DNA from: CAVSRC01 sp963743015
GTDB lineage: Bacteria > Pseudomonadota > Alphaproteobacteria > Rhizobiales > Kaistiaceae
Direction: 5' to 3'
DNA length: 64,000 nucleotides
Assembly: GCA_963743015.1 (NCBI GenBank)
Contig: CAVUOD010000033.1
Span: forward strand, 1-64,000
Program-made: the position numbers and the translations under genes
Shown: piece after piece, positions 1-6,802 of the stretch
Layout: every line of letters begins with the position of its first letter
How positions within the stretch are numbered: the stretch's first letter is position 1
The notes under the pieces: generated by a model
The model's input: the letters and a program-made list of their open reading frames with translations, nothing else
What the model was told of the DNA's origin: nothing
Databases searched by the model: none

Positions 1-1
1 C

Positions 2-88
2 GACGGGGTGCTCGTAGGAAAGCGGTTCATTGTCGCACTAGCGGCCGGAAAGATCCTCAAAGGGCCACTACGCCTCTTGACCGCGTAA
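2..88 (+). CDS. 3' end of an unidentified gene (partial)
   Basis: One frame is open from the window edge to a TAA at 86-88 and encodes a plausible 28-residue basic, hydrophobic C-terminus (…VLVGKRFIVALAAG…LRLLTA). The stop falls inside the left arm of the inverted repeat at 81-128, which could therefore also act as this gene's terminator. No family can be recognised from so short a piece, and a second frame is open to 108, so this is only a candidate. Confidence 0.25.
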   Translation, partial: DGVLVGKRFIVALAAGKILKGPLRLLTA

Positions 89-128
89 CTTTTTTCGCCC
101 ACATTTGAGGGCGCAAAAAGTTACGCGG
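77..128 (+). promoter_or_regulatory. 20-bp inverted repeat overlapping a candidate promoter
   Basis: Arms 81-100 and 109-128 are reverse complements at 19 of 20 positions around an 8-base loop. TTGACC at 77-82 resembles a -35 box, and 17 bases later CACATT (100-105) is a weak -10, so a promoter for the gene at 147 would lie inside the repeat. I infer either an operator bound by the XRE-type regulator encoded at 801, or a terminator for the gene entering from the left. The duplex itself is directly visible; its function is inference. Confidence 0.55.
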
Positions 129-146
129 CCTGTAAAGGGTTGTTCT

Positions 147-794
147 ATGACGGAATCCACACGTTTTTTCGATGAACCATTGGATCGCGATCAGCGCATC
201 CGGGAGCTCGGCTTGGACATTGGCGAGCTTGGCGACGCGCGGGCTGGCCTGATTGAGGTTGTGAAGGCGGTTGTCGCCGGACGGGCGGATTCTACCGACA
301 ACAACGCAAGGTCGTCCGGCGGATTCAACGCTTGGGACTATGGAGTTAGGCGCATCCGCGAGGTTTTTCGCGGCCGCAACGATTGGGACAAATACGAGGA
401 AAATGGCATTGAGGGCATCATCAATCGGCGTTTGCGATTGAAGGTGACGATCGTCAGTACCAACTCGGCGTGCAATCCTCATTGCTCGCCCCGCAATCGC
501 ACTCCGAAGGGGCCCGCAACCGAGAAAATTGTCGATCTGGCTGCTCAGGCGACCTTCTTCCCTCCTGACGATGTTGAGAGGCCGGATGGGTACGAGTTTT
601 GGGAGCTTTGCGTTGCCGACAACGGCAACGAGGTTGTGGCGGAATTGTCGCGACCGACGATGTTTGAATCCAATTACTTCATCAAATTCAGCGAGCGAAT
701 TTTTCTGATTGAACCCGGCGAATGGGACGCGATTAATGTCTCGTCCGATGACGACGAAGGCCCGGAGATCGAGCCGCGCGTGCGCCGCAAGTGA
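147..794 (+). CDS. Conserved-looking hypothetical protein, partner of the ImmA/IrrE regulator
   Basis: This encodes a 215-residue soluble acidic protein with no signal peptide or membrane segment and no domain I can name. The ATG at 147 is chosen because AAAGGG lies 8 bases upstream; an in-frame start at 105 would begin inside the inverted repeat. Seen in it: a central PRNRTPKG-like basic stretch, a WELCV…VVAELSRP segment and a C-terminal GEWD motif followed by an Asp/Glu run and basic tail. It ends 6 bases before the XRE/ImmA gene, so the two are almost certainly co-transcribed. Base composition is less GC-rich than the rest of the window (a hand count of 421-480 gives 53%), which suggests acquisition. 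The pairing resembles two-gene HTH-peptidase toxin-antitoxin or defence modules such as RosmerTA, but that identity is inference. Confidence 0.7.
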   Translation: MTESTRFFDEPLDRDQRIRELGLDIGELGDARAGLIEVVKAVVAGRADSTDNNARSSGGFNAWDYGVRRIREVFRGRNDWDKYEENGIEGIINRRLRLKVTIVSTNSACNPHCSPRNRTPKGPATEKIVDLAAQATFFPPDDVERPDGYEFWELCVADNGNEVVAELSRPTMFESNYFIKFSERIFLIEPGEWDAINVSSDDDEGPEIEPRVRRK

Positions 795-800
795 CGTCTC

Positions 801-2061
801 ATGTTTACAGGTGCACGACTTAGCCTCGCGCGCAGACGCCGGGGGCTAACCAAGAAGGGGCTCGCCCAGTCGGTCGGCGTCACACCGCATACTATCTTGC
901 GGTATGAGAGTGGCGTCATGATCCCGTCCAATGAGATAGTGGATCGGCTAGCCGAGGTGCTTTCATTTCCCAAGGGATTCTTTTTTGGGCCGGAGATAGA
1001 TGAAATCTCCAGTGCTGCGGCGAGCTTCCGCAGCATGTCTGCGATGACCGCAAGGGAACGCGATGCAGCGTTGGCGGCTGGCACGCTGGCGTTCCTCTTT
1101 TCTGAGTGGGTCGAAGAGCGGTTTGAACTTCCAATTCCGGAATTGGCCGACCTCAGCAACACTAAGCCTGACGTGGCAGCCAGGTCGTTGCGGCAGGTTT
1201 GGGGACTTGGTGAGCGCCCGATAAGAAACATGGTTCATCTGTTGGAGGCGAAAGGTATTAGGGTTTTCGCGCTAGCGGAGAACACGCGGACGGTCGATGC
1301 GTTTTCTTTGTGGCGAGGCGAGCAGCCGTATGTATTCCTGAATCTGCAGAAGACGCCGGAGCGGAGCAGGCTCGACGCCGCTCACGAGTTGGGCCACCTT
1401 GTTTTGCACAAGCACGGTGGCCCAAGTGGTCGGGCTGCGGAAGACGAGGCTAATCGGTTTGCCTCTTCTTTCCTTATGCCATCGGCCGACGTTGTAGCCG
1501 TCGCGCCTCGCGTTCACACGCTCAATCAGGTAATTCAAATCAAGAAACGGTGGGGGGTGTCTGCTCAGCGCTTGCCGTCCGATTGCATCACCTGAATGCG
1601 ATCACTGATTGGCAATATCGGACCTTTTGTATTCAGGCGACACAACGGGGCATGAGAGAGCGCGAAGAAAACGGCATCGAGCGCGAGTATTCGGCGGTCT
1701 GGCAGAAGGTCCTGACGGCTCTTTGGAGCGAGCGCGTGACGAAGGAGAAGATCGCTGAGGAGCTTCGATACCGTCGTCTGAAGTTGAAACTTACTGTTTG
1801 GACTTACAGGTGTCCCAACAGCCAAACGCGAGGGGCGGGACACCTCCGGCCTTCATTTGGTCCGCGATTGAACCTCCGTTTTCGCAGAGCATGACGCGCA
1901 GAGAGCGAACAAGCCGTAGCCTGCATGGAGCGGAGGGCGATGCGGGAATCATCGCCTCCCGGATTTCGCTCACGCTCAATGCAGTCTACGTAACCCCGGC
2001 ACCATCAGCGCGAAATACTTATCCTCCGTTCGTTCCCGCGCCGGCGGGAACCCAGGTCTGA
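801..2061 (+). CDS. XRE-family regulator fused to ImmA/IrrE metallopeptidase (two frameshifts)
   Basis: The N-terminal region (about residues 5-60) is a Cro/C1-type helix-turn-helix (LARRRRGLTKKGLA…TILRYESG). It is followed by a COG2856 ImmA/IrrE zinc-peptidase domain with HELGH at residues 195-199 and a downstream EDEANRFASSFLMP acid-ligand segment. Proteins of this family bind DNA and cleave or relieve a repressor or toxin. The first frame stops at 1595. The expected family continuation (LAVRLHHL…DWQY…EELRY) is in the next frame from about 1568, and the last part (PSSEVETYCLDLQV) is in the third frame from about 1771. Each shift is explained by one missing base. The true stop is uncertain because the last frame stays open to 2061, into repeat DNA. 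It is co-directional with the unknown gene 6 bases upstream. Confidence 0.8.
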
Positions 2062-2227
2062 CTTCCCGCACGGCACCTCCGGCCTGGATGCCCGGCCGGA
2101 GCCGGGCGTGAGTGGGGCATGGGCCCTGCCCCCTCCCGTCATCCCCCGGCTTGACCGGGGGATCGCTCTCCACAAATCGCAGTGCTTCGTCTGCCGAGAC
2201 CGATCCTCCGCCTGCGCGGAGGATGAC
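2023..2227. repeat. Composite palindromic repeat, copy A
   Basis: This block of about 205 bp is shared with 2800-3000. It contains a common leader (CCTCCGTTCGTTCCCGCG at 2023-2040), a GGCACCTCCGGCCTGGATGC segment, a hairpin CCCCCGG-CTTGA-CCGGGGG near 2143-2161 and a hairpin ATCCTCCGC-CTGC-GCGGAGGAT near 2203-2224. It looks like a compound REP element of the kind dispersed in Hyphomicrobiales intergenic regions. It lies immediately upstream of the toxin-antitoxin cassette. Confidence 0.8.
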
Positions 2228-2278
2228 GCACAGAGAGCGGCGGCTCCAATTCGTCCCCCTCGGTGCTATATTGACCCC

Positions 2279-2509
2279 ATGAACAAGGCCCTGAACGACA
2301 TCGTCCGTCGCGCGGATGCTTGGCCCGATGCGGCGCAGGAGGAACTGGCGGCGCTTGCCCGCGAGATCGAGGCCGAGGTCAACGCCGGCGCCTACCATGC
2401 GACGCCGGAGGAACTGGCGGGTATCGATCGCGGCTTGCGGGATTCGGCGGAAGGCCGATTCGCAACCGACGAACAGGTCGAGGCGGTCTTCACCAAGCAC
2501 CGCAAATGA
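2279..2509 (+). CDS. Antitoxin of a RelE/ParE-type toxin-antitoxin pair
   Basis: This encodes 76 acidic residues starting at the ATG at 2279. It shows WPDAAQEELAALAREIEAE, then TPEELAGIDRGLRDS and GRFATDEQVEAVF, the pattern of small antitoxins found before RelE/ParE toxins in Hyphomicrobiales. The stop overlaps the toxin start as ATGA, so translation is coupled. TATATT at 2267-2272 lies only 7 bases before the ATG, which would make the transcript nearly leaderless if it is the -10 box; no Shine-Dalgarno is visible. A clear homologue is encoded at 50631-50858 (shared pattern GL.…E.G.FA.DE.VE). The role, neutralising the toxin and repressing its own operon, is from family knowledge. Confidence 0.85.
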   Translation: MNKALNDIVRRADAWPDAAQEELAALAREIEAEVNAGAYHATPEELAGIDRGLRDSAEGRFATDEQVEAVFTKHRK

Positions 2510-2793
2510 AGGTCGTCTGGACCGAATCGGCGCTTGCCGATCTGGACGAAATCCTCGCCTACACAGCCGAGCACTACCCCACTCTCATCGGCCCCTTGGA
2601 GCGCCGCATTCGCGCGGCGGTCGCGCGCATCGCTGACTGGCCCCTCAGCGCACGCGCGGTCGAGGAACGCCCCGGCGTGCACGTCGTGCCGCTGATCCGA
2701 TATCCATATCGGGTCTTCTATCGCCTCGCGGGCGAAACCGTCGAGTTGCTCCACATCCATCACGCCGCGCGCGATGAAAGCCCGCAGCCGTAG
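2506..2793 (+). CDS. RelE/ParE family toxin
   Basis: This is a 95-residue basic protein starting at the ATG that overlaps the antitoxin stop. It has the family's features: N-terminal MKVVWTESALADLDEI, a helical hairpin with ARIADWP, then HVVPLIRYPYRVFYR and a C-terminal ELLHIHHAAR strand. RelE/ParE toxins block either ribosome-bound mRNA or DNA gyrase; the sequence does not say which. It is intact here, in contrast with the frameshifted homologue at 50340-50631. The cassette 2279-2793 is flanked on both sides by the same composite repeat. Confidence 0.88.
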   Translation: MKVVWTESALADLDEILAYTAEHYPTLIGPLERRIRAAVARIADWPLSARAVEERPGVHVVPLIRYPYRVFYRLAGETVELLHIHHAARDESPQP

Positions 2794-2799
2794 CCCTTT

Positions 2800-3000
2800 C
2801 CTCCGTTCGTTCCCGCGCAGGACTCGCCGCGCGGCACCTCCGGCCTGGATGCCCGGTCGGAGCCGGGCATGAACGGGGTCTGTTGGCAGAAGTCGCGCCA
2901 CCACTCTCCCGTCATCCCCCGGCTTGACCGGGGGATCGCTCTCCGCAAATCGGAGCATCTCGCCTGACGAGACCGATCCTCCGCCTGCGCGGAGGATGAC
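2800..3000. repeat. Composite palindromic repeat, copy B
   Basis: This is the direct repeat of 2023-2227, in the same orientation with the same order of modules. The 39-base stretch around CCCCCGGCTTGACCGGGGG and the final 32 bases ending GCGGAGGATGAC match copy A, while the middle differs. It begins 7 bases after the toxin stop, so the toxin-antitoxin cassette sits exactly between two copies. Confidence 0.8.
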
Positions 3001-3152
3001 CGGGGGTGATGGCGGAGGATGACGGGCGGAGTGACCGACGGGTGACGGCGCGCAGCCTCGCCCAGCCGCCCCTCCGATCGCCGATTGCCATCCGGCCGGC
3101 GGGTGATACCGTCCGCCTCCCGCCTTGCCCCCTGCAACCCCAGAGAACCCTC

Positions 3153-3659
3153 ATGCCGCTTTCCATGTATTCGATCTCGGTGCCGGTCTACGCGCACATC
3201 CTCACCCAGCTTGCCGCCACGCTCGACAAGGCCGCCGCCCATTGCGAGGCCATGAAGATCGAGCCCGAGGCGCTGATCGGCGCGCGCCTGTTTCCCAACA
3301 TGTGGTCGCTGGCCGAGCAGGTGCGCGCCGTCTGCAATCACGCCACGCGCGGTCCGGCCCGCATCACCGGCCTGCCCATCCCGCAATTCGAGGGCAAGGA
3401 CGAGAGCTTCGCCGACCTCAAGGCGCGCGTCGCCTGGGCGCTCGCCTTCGTCAACGGCCTCGGCCCCGACCAGTTTGCCGATGCTGCCGAGCGCACCGTC
3501 AGATTCCCCTCGGGCGGCACCGAGGTGTCGATGACCGGTGAGCGCTATCTGCTCTTCTTCTCGATGCCGAACTTCTATTTCCACGCCACAGCCGCCTACG
3601 CCATCCTGCGCCACAACGGCGTTCCGCTGCACAAGGAAGACTTCCTGGGCAGCCTCTGA
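3153..3659 (+). CDS. DUF1993 family protein
   Basis: This is a 168-residue soluble helical protein. The pattern MYSISVPVY…L..L...L.KA…NMWSLAEQVRAVCNHA near the N-terminus and HATAAYAILRHNGVPLHKEDFLG at the C-terminus is that of DUF1993, a DinB-superfamily four-helix bundle of unknown activity. The ATG at 3153 is the first start that gives the usual family N-terminus; the frame is open further upstream but that part is repeat-derived. It stands alone between repeats, so context gives no clue to its job. Confidence 0.85.
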   Translation: MPLSMYSISVPVYAHILTQLAATLDKAAAHCEAMKIEPEALIGARLFPNMWSLAEQVRAVCNHATRGPARITGLPIPQFEGKDESFADLKARVAWALAFVNGLGPDQFADAAERTVRFPSGGTEVSMTGERYLLFFSMPNFYFHATAAYAILRHNGVPLHKEDFLGSL

Positions 3660-3713
3660 GCCGCAGGATGGTGGGGCCCCTCGAGGGGGAGGTTCGCCGG
3701 GCAAACCATGGCC

Positions 3714-3760
3714 CTTGCCGTCATGGCCGGACTTGTTCCGGCCATCCACGCCTTTCTCGT
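3714..3760. repeat. REP-like palindrome
   Basis: ATGGCCGGA (3723-3731) and TCCGGCCAT (3737-3745) form a perfect 9-bp stem with a CTTGT loop, preceded by CCGTC. This is a different member of the same intergenic repeat class seen at 2138, 2909 and 15170. It lies between the convergently spaced 3' end of the DUF1993 gene and the gene at 3866. Confidence 0.65.
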
Positions 3761-3865
3761 GGTCGCTGGCACGGCAAGTGGTGAGCACGCCTCCCCCTGT
3801 GTCGCCCGCCACAGCGTCCCGCCCGCCCTTGCGGCATGATTGCGCGACCAGTCGGGGAGAGCGCC

Positions 3866-4402
3866 ATGGCCGACGACACGCTGCCGATCGTCTTCAGGTC
3901 GAAACGGCTCACCGGCCTCGTCATGACGGCCGTCGGTGCCGGCATCGTTGCCGCGGGCATCGCCAAGGCATTCAACGACAGCTTCTCCTACAGCGACGAC
4001 CATTTCGGGCCGATCGTGCTCAGCTCGCAGACCACCGGCTGGCTGATGATTGCCATCGGCCTGCCCTTCGCGCTCTACGCGCTGGTGACGGTCGTGCGCG
4101 GCTGCCCGACCTTGCGGCTCGACGATGCCGGCCTCCTGCTGAACCGCTGCCTGCAGAGCCCCGTCAGCGTGCCGTGGAGCGGCCTCGCCGATGTGGTGAT
4201 CAAGCGCATCCCCGCTCCCACGCGTGGACGGGTGATCATGGTCGACGTTCTCTTTCTGGTGACCGGCGAGGGCAAGGAGATCGGCGTCGGCAACATCGGG
4301 GAGCCCACAGCCATCGCCGAGACGATCCGGCGCATCGCCGCGCGGATGAAGAGCGCGGGAAGGGCCGGGCCCGCTTCGCCGCCCTCCCCTAGTCCCGCCT
4401 GA
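3866..4402 (+). CDS. Two-TM membrane protein with PH-like C-terminal domain (STM3941-like)
   Basis: This encodes 178 residues. Two hydrophobic helices (about residues 18-38 and 55-78) are separated by a short loop and followed by a beta-rich segment (PTLRLDDAGLLL…VPWSGLADVVIKR) of the PH-like fold found in STM3941-type proteins. The ATG at 3866 is preceded by GGGGAGA at 3854-3860. The function is unknown. Its 3' end overlaps the 3' end of the convergent gene 4389-4931 by 14 bases. Confidence 0.7.
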   Translation: MADDTLPIVFRSKRLTGLVMTAVGAGIVAAGIAKAFNDSFSYSDDHFGPIVLSSQTTGWLMIAIGLPFALYALVTVVRGCPTLRLDDAGLLLNRCLQSPVSVPWSGLADVVIKRIPAPTRGRVIMVDVLFLVTGEGKEIGVGNIGEPTAIAETIRRIAARMKSAGRAGPASPPSPSPA

Positions 4403-4931
4403 CCGCCTCTTCCCCGCTGCCGAAAAGGGCCGCGGCCAGATCCTGCGGGCTCTTGCCGGCGGAGTCGGCGACCGACTGCAGGCTCGCCGCGGGATCGCTG
4501 ACCGTAACGCCCATCTCGGAAAGCTTCGCCATGATCCCGCTGGCGTCCGTCTTGGCCAGCGGCGCAAGATCGGAGAGCGATGCGTTGGCCACGACCCGGC
4601 TGATGGTGATCGCCGCGCGCAGATTGGGCCGGCCGCCCTCGCCGGCCGCCTCGGTGCCGAACAGCACCGGATAGGCGAGCGCGGCACTGATGAGCGCCGT
4701 TACCATCAGCCCGCCATAGAAGGCCGGGCGTCTGAAATAGCCCAGGAACTGGCCCCAGTTGCGCACGATGTGGAAGAGCGCGCCGGCGATCATCAGGAAG
4801 CCGATCCAGATGTGCAGCGCTTCGGTGGGTGGCGTGTGGATGCGGAAATAGAGGAGAACGCCCGTCACCGAGGTGATGACGAACGAGGCGAAGATGAGGG
4901 TCGATCCCCATTTGTTGATGAATCGGCGCAT
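4389..4931 (-). CDS. DUF4405-type integral membrane protein
   Basis: This is a 180-residue inner-membrane protein. Residues 8-90 hold three predicted helices (STLIFASFVITSVTGVLLYF; HIWIGFLMIAGALFHIVRNW; a third around YGGLMVTALISAALAYPVLF). The histidines of HIWIG and FHIVRNW, typical of DUF4405, resemble b-type haem ligands. The C-terminal 80 residues form a soluble tail with SDLAPLAK and SPQDLAAALFG repeats. The start at 4931 (MRRFINKWGS) gives the usual family N-terminus; the frame is open upstream but not protein-like. The function is not established. Confidence 0.75.
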   Translation of the reverse strand: MRRFINKWGSTLIFASFVITSVTGVLLYFRIHTPPTEALHIWIGFLMIAGALFHIVRNWGQFLGYFRRPAFYGGLMVTALISAALAYPVLFGTEAAGEGGRPNLRAAITISRVVANASLSDLAPLAKTDASGIMAKLSEMGVTVSDPAASLQSVADSAGKSPQDLAAALFGSGEEAVRRD

Positions 4932-5135
4932 AGGTGGTCGGTGTCCGTGCAAGACGCGTTGCGGTCGCTCCCGCGAAAATCGGGCGGGCATCGCATACAC
5001 GTGCCGGACACACGGCTTCCGACGGGGGTGAGACGGGCTGCCGCATCCCCAGGGTGCCGGCTGCGGGGTCTGCCGCCCCGGCTTGACATGGCGTTCGGCC
5101 ACTACATGTTCACATGGGGGCGTCGAGAGGCCGTC

Positions 5136-5543
5136 ATGGGCCAGTGGATCGCGACCCCGATCGCGCTCGTTGTGGAAGATGATGTGATCCTGCGCCAGGA
5201 TCTGGTCGACCACTTTCATGCGGCCGGTTGGCTCACCTTGGAGGCGGCCTCTGCCGAAAGCGGCTTGGCCCTGCTCCAGCGCGACTGCGAAATCAGCATT
5301 GCCGTGATCGACGTACGTCTGTCCGGCAACATGAACGGACTGGAGCTGGCGAAGGTGCTGCGCGCGATCGGCTGCCTGGCGCCGATCGTCTATGTGTCCG
5401 GATATCCGGTCGACAGCAGCCAGATGGTGTCCGGCAGCGTCTATCGGCCCAAGCCGATCGCGGCAAGGGACATGGTGGTCGTGTCGGAGGCCCTTCTGGA
5501 GGGGAATCCACTCCCCCCCAACCGGGGTGCCTGGGGGCCCTGA
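5136..5543 (+). CDS. Single-domain response regulator (receiver only)
   Basis: This 135-residue CheY-like receiver has no output domain. VVEDD supplies the acidic pocket, VIDVRLSGNMNGLELA the phospho-acceptor Asp, YVSGYP the switch Ser, and YRPKP the conserved Lys. The start at 5136 gives the shortest complete receiver; in-frame ATGs at 5089 and 5106 are possible. No histidine kinase is adjacent, so its partner lies elsewhere. Similar stand-alone receivers in alphaproteobacteria work in phosphorelays or the general stress response, but nothing here assigns it. Confidence 0.85.
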   Translation: MGQWIATPIALVVEDDVILRQDLVDHFHAAGWLTLEAASAESGLALLQRDCEISIAVIDVRLSGNMNGLELAKVLRAIGCLAPIVYVSGYPVDSSQMVSGSVYRPKPIAARDMVVVSEALLEGNPLPPNRGAWGP

Positions 5544-5662
5544 TCACCCCGATGCGGCGCGGCTGGGCCGGTGGCCGACGTCGTTGAGCCCGCGGGCCGG
5601 AAGCAAACACGCGGGGATCGGCAGAACCACGGCAGGCGCGGGTGCGTCGACCGGACAGCCCC

Positions 5663-5920
5663 TCAGGCGCGGGCGCGGGCGGCGCCGGGGCGCAGCTTGG
5701 CCTTCTTCGGCGCGGGCAGAAGCCCCTCGCGCTGGGCGAGCTTGCGGGCCTGCTTGCGGCCGCGCCGGATCGCCTCGCCCTTCTCACGCGCCTTGCGCTC
5801 GGAAGGCTTTTCGTAGAAACGCTGGCGCTTGAGTTCGCGGAAGACACCCTCGCGCTGCAGCTTCTTCTTGAGTACCTTGAGGGCCTGTTCGACATTATTG
5901 TCGCGAACGAGAATATGCAG
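5663..5920 (-). CDS. rpsU: 30S ribosomal protein S21 with apparent CTG start
   Basis: This encodes 85 residues beginning [M]HILVRDNNVEQAL and containing KKKLQREGVFRELK and YEKPSERKAREKGEAIRR, diagnostic of bS21 of the small subunit. Family N-termini are M-x-[IV]-LVRDNN, which places the start at the codon at 5920-5918. That codon reads CTG, preceded by AAAGGA with a 6-base spacer, which is ideal. The nearest conventional in-frame start, a GTG at 5935, lies upstream of that Shine-Dalgarno and adds five residues. CTG initiation, or a base error there, is the best reading. It is transcribed convergently with the response regulator. Confidence 0.9.
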   Translation of the reverse strand: MHILVRDNNVEQALKVLKKKLQREGVFRELKRQRFYEKPSERKAREKGEAIRRGRKQARKLAQREGLLPAPKKAKLRPGAARARA

Positions 5921-6285
5921 GGTATTTCCTTTCACCGGTTTGCGCCGGAACGCTCTTTCCGCCGGGCGGCGAAAATCAATCGGGACAGGAATCCCAATCA
6001 GCGTGCCGGAATGATCCTTCGAATTCGCGAAACGGTCGCCGGCGAATTCGACTCCAAGCCGCATTGTGGCGGCTTTCGGCGGGAATCTGTTTGTCCCCGC
6101 GCCGCTTTATCTAGTACCGCCGGCGCCTGATCGCAAGCTGCCTGAGCGCCATGCCGCCCCTGCGGCGTCGCCGACAGCCCGCCAGGGCGGTGGCCGACGG
6201 GGTCCGGCTAACCCGCCATTAACCACGGTGCGGGTTTCAATGACGGCCGTGTCGGGCGCTTTCGCCCGCCGCCGGAGGGTCCGCC
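5921..6285. other. Non-coding divergent interval
   Basis: These 365 bases separate rpsU (reading left) and the secreted-protein gene at 6286 (reading right). They must hold both promoters. I see the AAAGGA ribosome site of rpsU at its left edge and no convincing -35/-10 pair, RNA gene or ORF with protein-like composition. Confidence 0.5.
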
Positions 6286-6687
6286 ATGTTTCACCGTTGC
6301 CTGCTCGCTGCCGCCGTCGCCTGCGCCCTGTCGGCACCCGCCGGCGGCGCCCTGGCCGCCGACCTCGCCGTCGGCCCGCCGGGCCATGCGCCGGCCGGCT
6401 GTGTCGCCGTCGACCATGCCCCGCTGTTCTGGCACAAGCACCGCTCCGATCGGGTGCGCATCTACGACGTGGCGCCCTACGATCCGCGCTGCCCGCAGGG
6501 TCCGCTCACCGGCGTCTACGTGCCGCCGCAGACCGCCTATCTGGTGTCCTCGCCGACCCGCTACACTGAATGCGTGTGGCCGTGCAAGGATTCGGTCCAC
6601 CACGACTGGTATGACGGGCGCCTGTGGTACCACAATGCCGGCACGCCCAATCGGCCGGACGTCTTCATGATCCTCCAAAGGGATTGA
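6286..6687 (+). CDS. Small secreted protein, unknown function
   Basis: This encodes 133 residues. A Sec signal peptide (MFHRCLLAAAVACALSAPAG…ALAA) is followed by a mature protein rich in Tyr, Pro and His with four Cys (GCVAV, DPRCPQ, ECVWPCK), so disulfides are likely in the periplasm. The VWPCKD…HHDWYDGRLWYHN segment resembles other small Hyphomicrobiales secreted proteins of unknown role. It is followed by a hairpin at 6719-6745. Confidence 0.65.
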   Translation: MFHRCLLAAAVACALSAPAGGALAADLAVGPPGHAPAGCVAVDHAPLFWHKHRSDRVRIYDVAPYDPRCPQGPLTGVYVPPQTAYLVSSPTRYTECVWPCKDSVHHDWYDGRLWYHNAGTPNRPDVFMILQRD

Positions 6688-6718
6688 GCCCGCTGACGGC
6701 TGTCCGCCAAGAGGTTGG

Positions 6719-6745
6719 AACCGCTAGCAATTTCACTAGCGGGTT
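6719..6745. promoter_or_regulatory. Short inverted repeat upstream of the EAL gene
   Basis: CCGCTAG (6721-6727) and CTAGCGG (6736-6742) pair perfectly across an 8-base loop, and AA/TT flanks extend the stem. There is no following T-run, so it may be an operator for the 6803 gene or a weak terminator for the preceding one. Confidence 0.4.
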
Positions 6746-6802
6746 AATCGCAGCTTTACACCCCTGTGGCACGAACATCCCTTTGAACAGGGGATTTCGC
6801 TC

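Noticed and set aside
2023..3000. Possible CRISPR array from repeated palindromes
   Set aside because: There are only two copies of a compound element with no uniform repeat-spacer spacing and no cas genes nearby.
4770..5135. N-terminal extension of the response regulator
   Set aside because: It overlaps the divergent DUF4405 gene antisense and is not protein-like; the receiver domain is complete from 5136.
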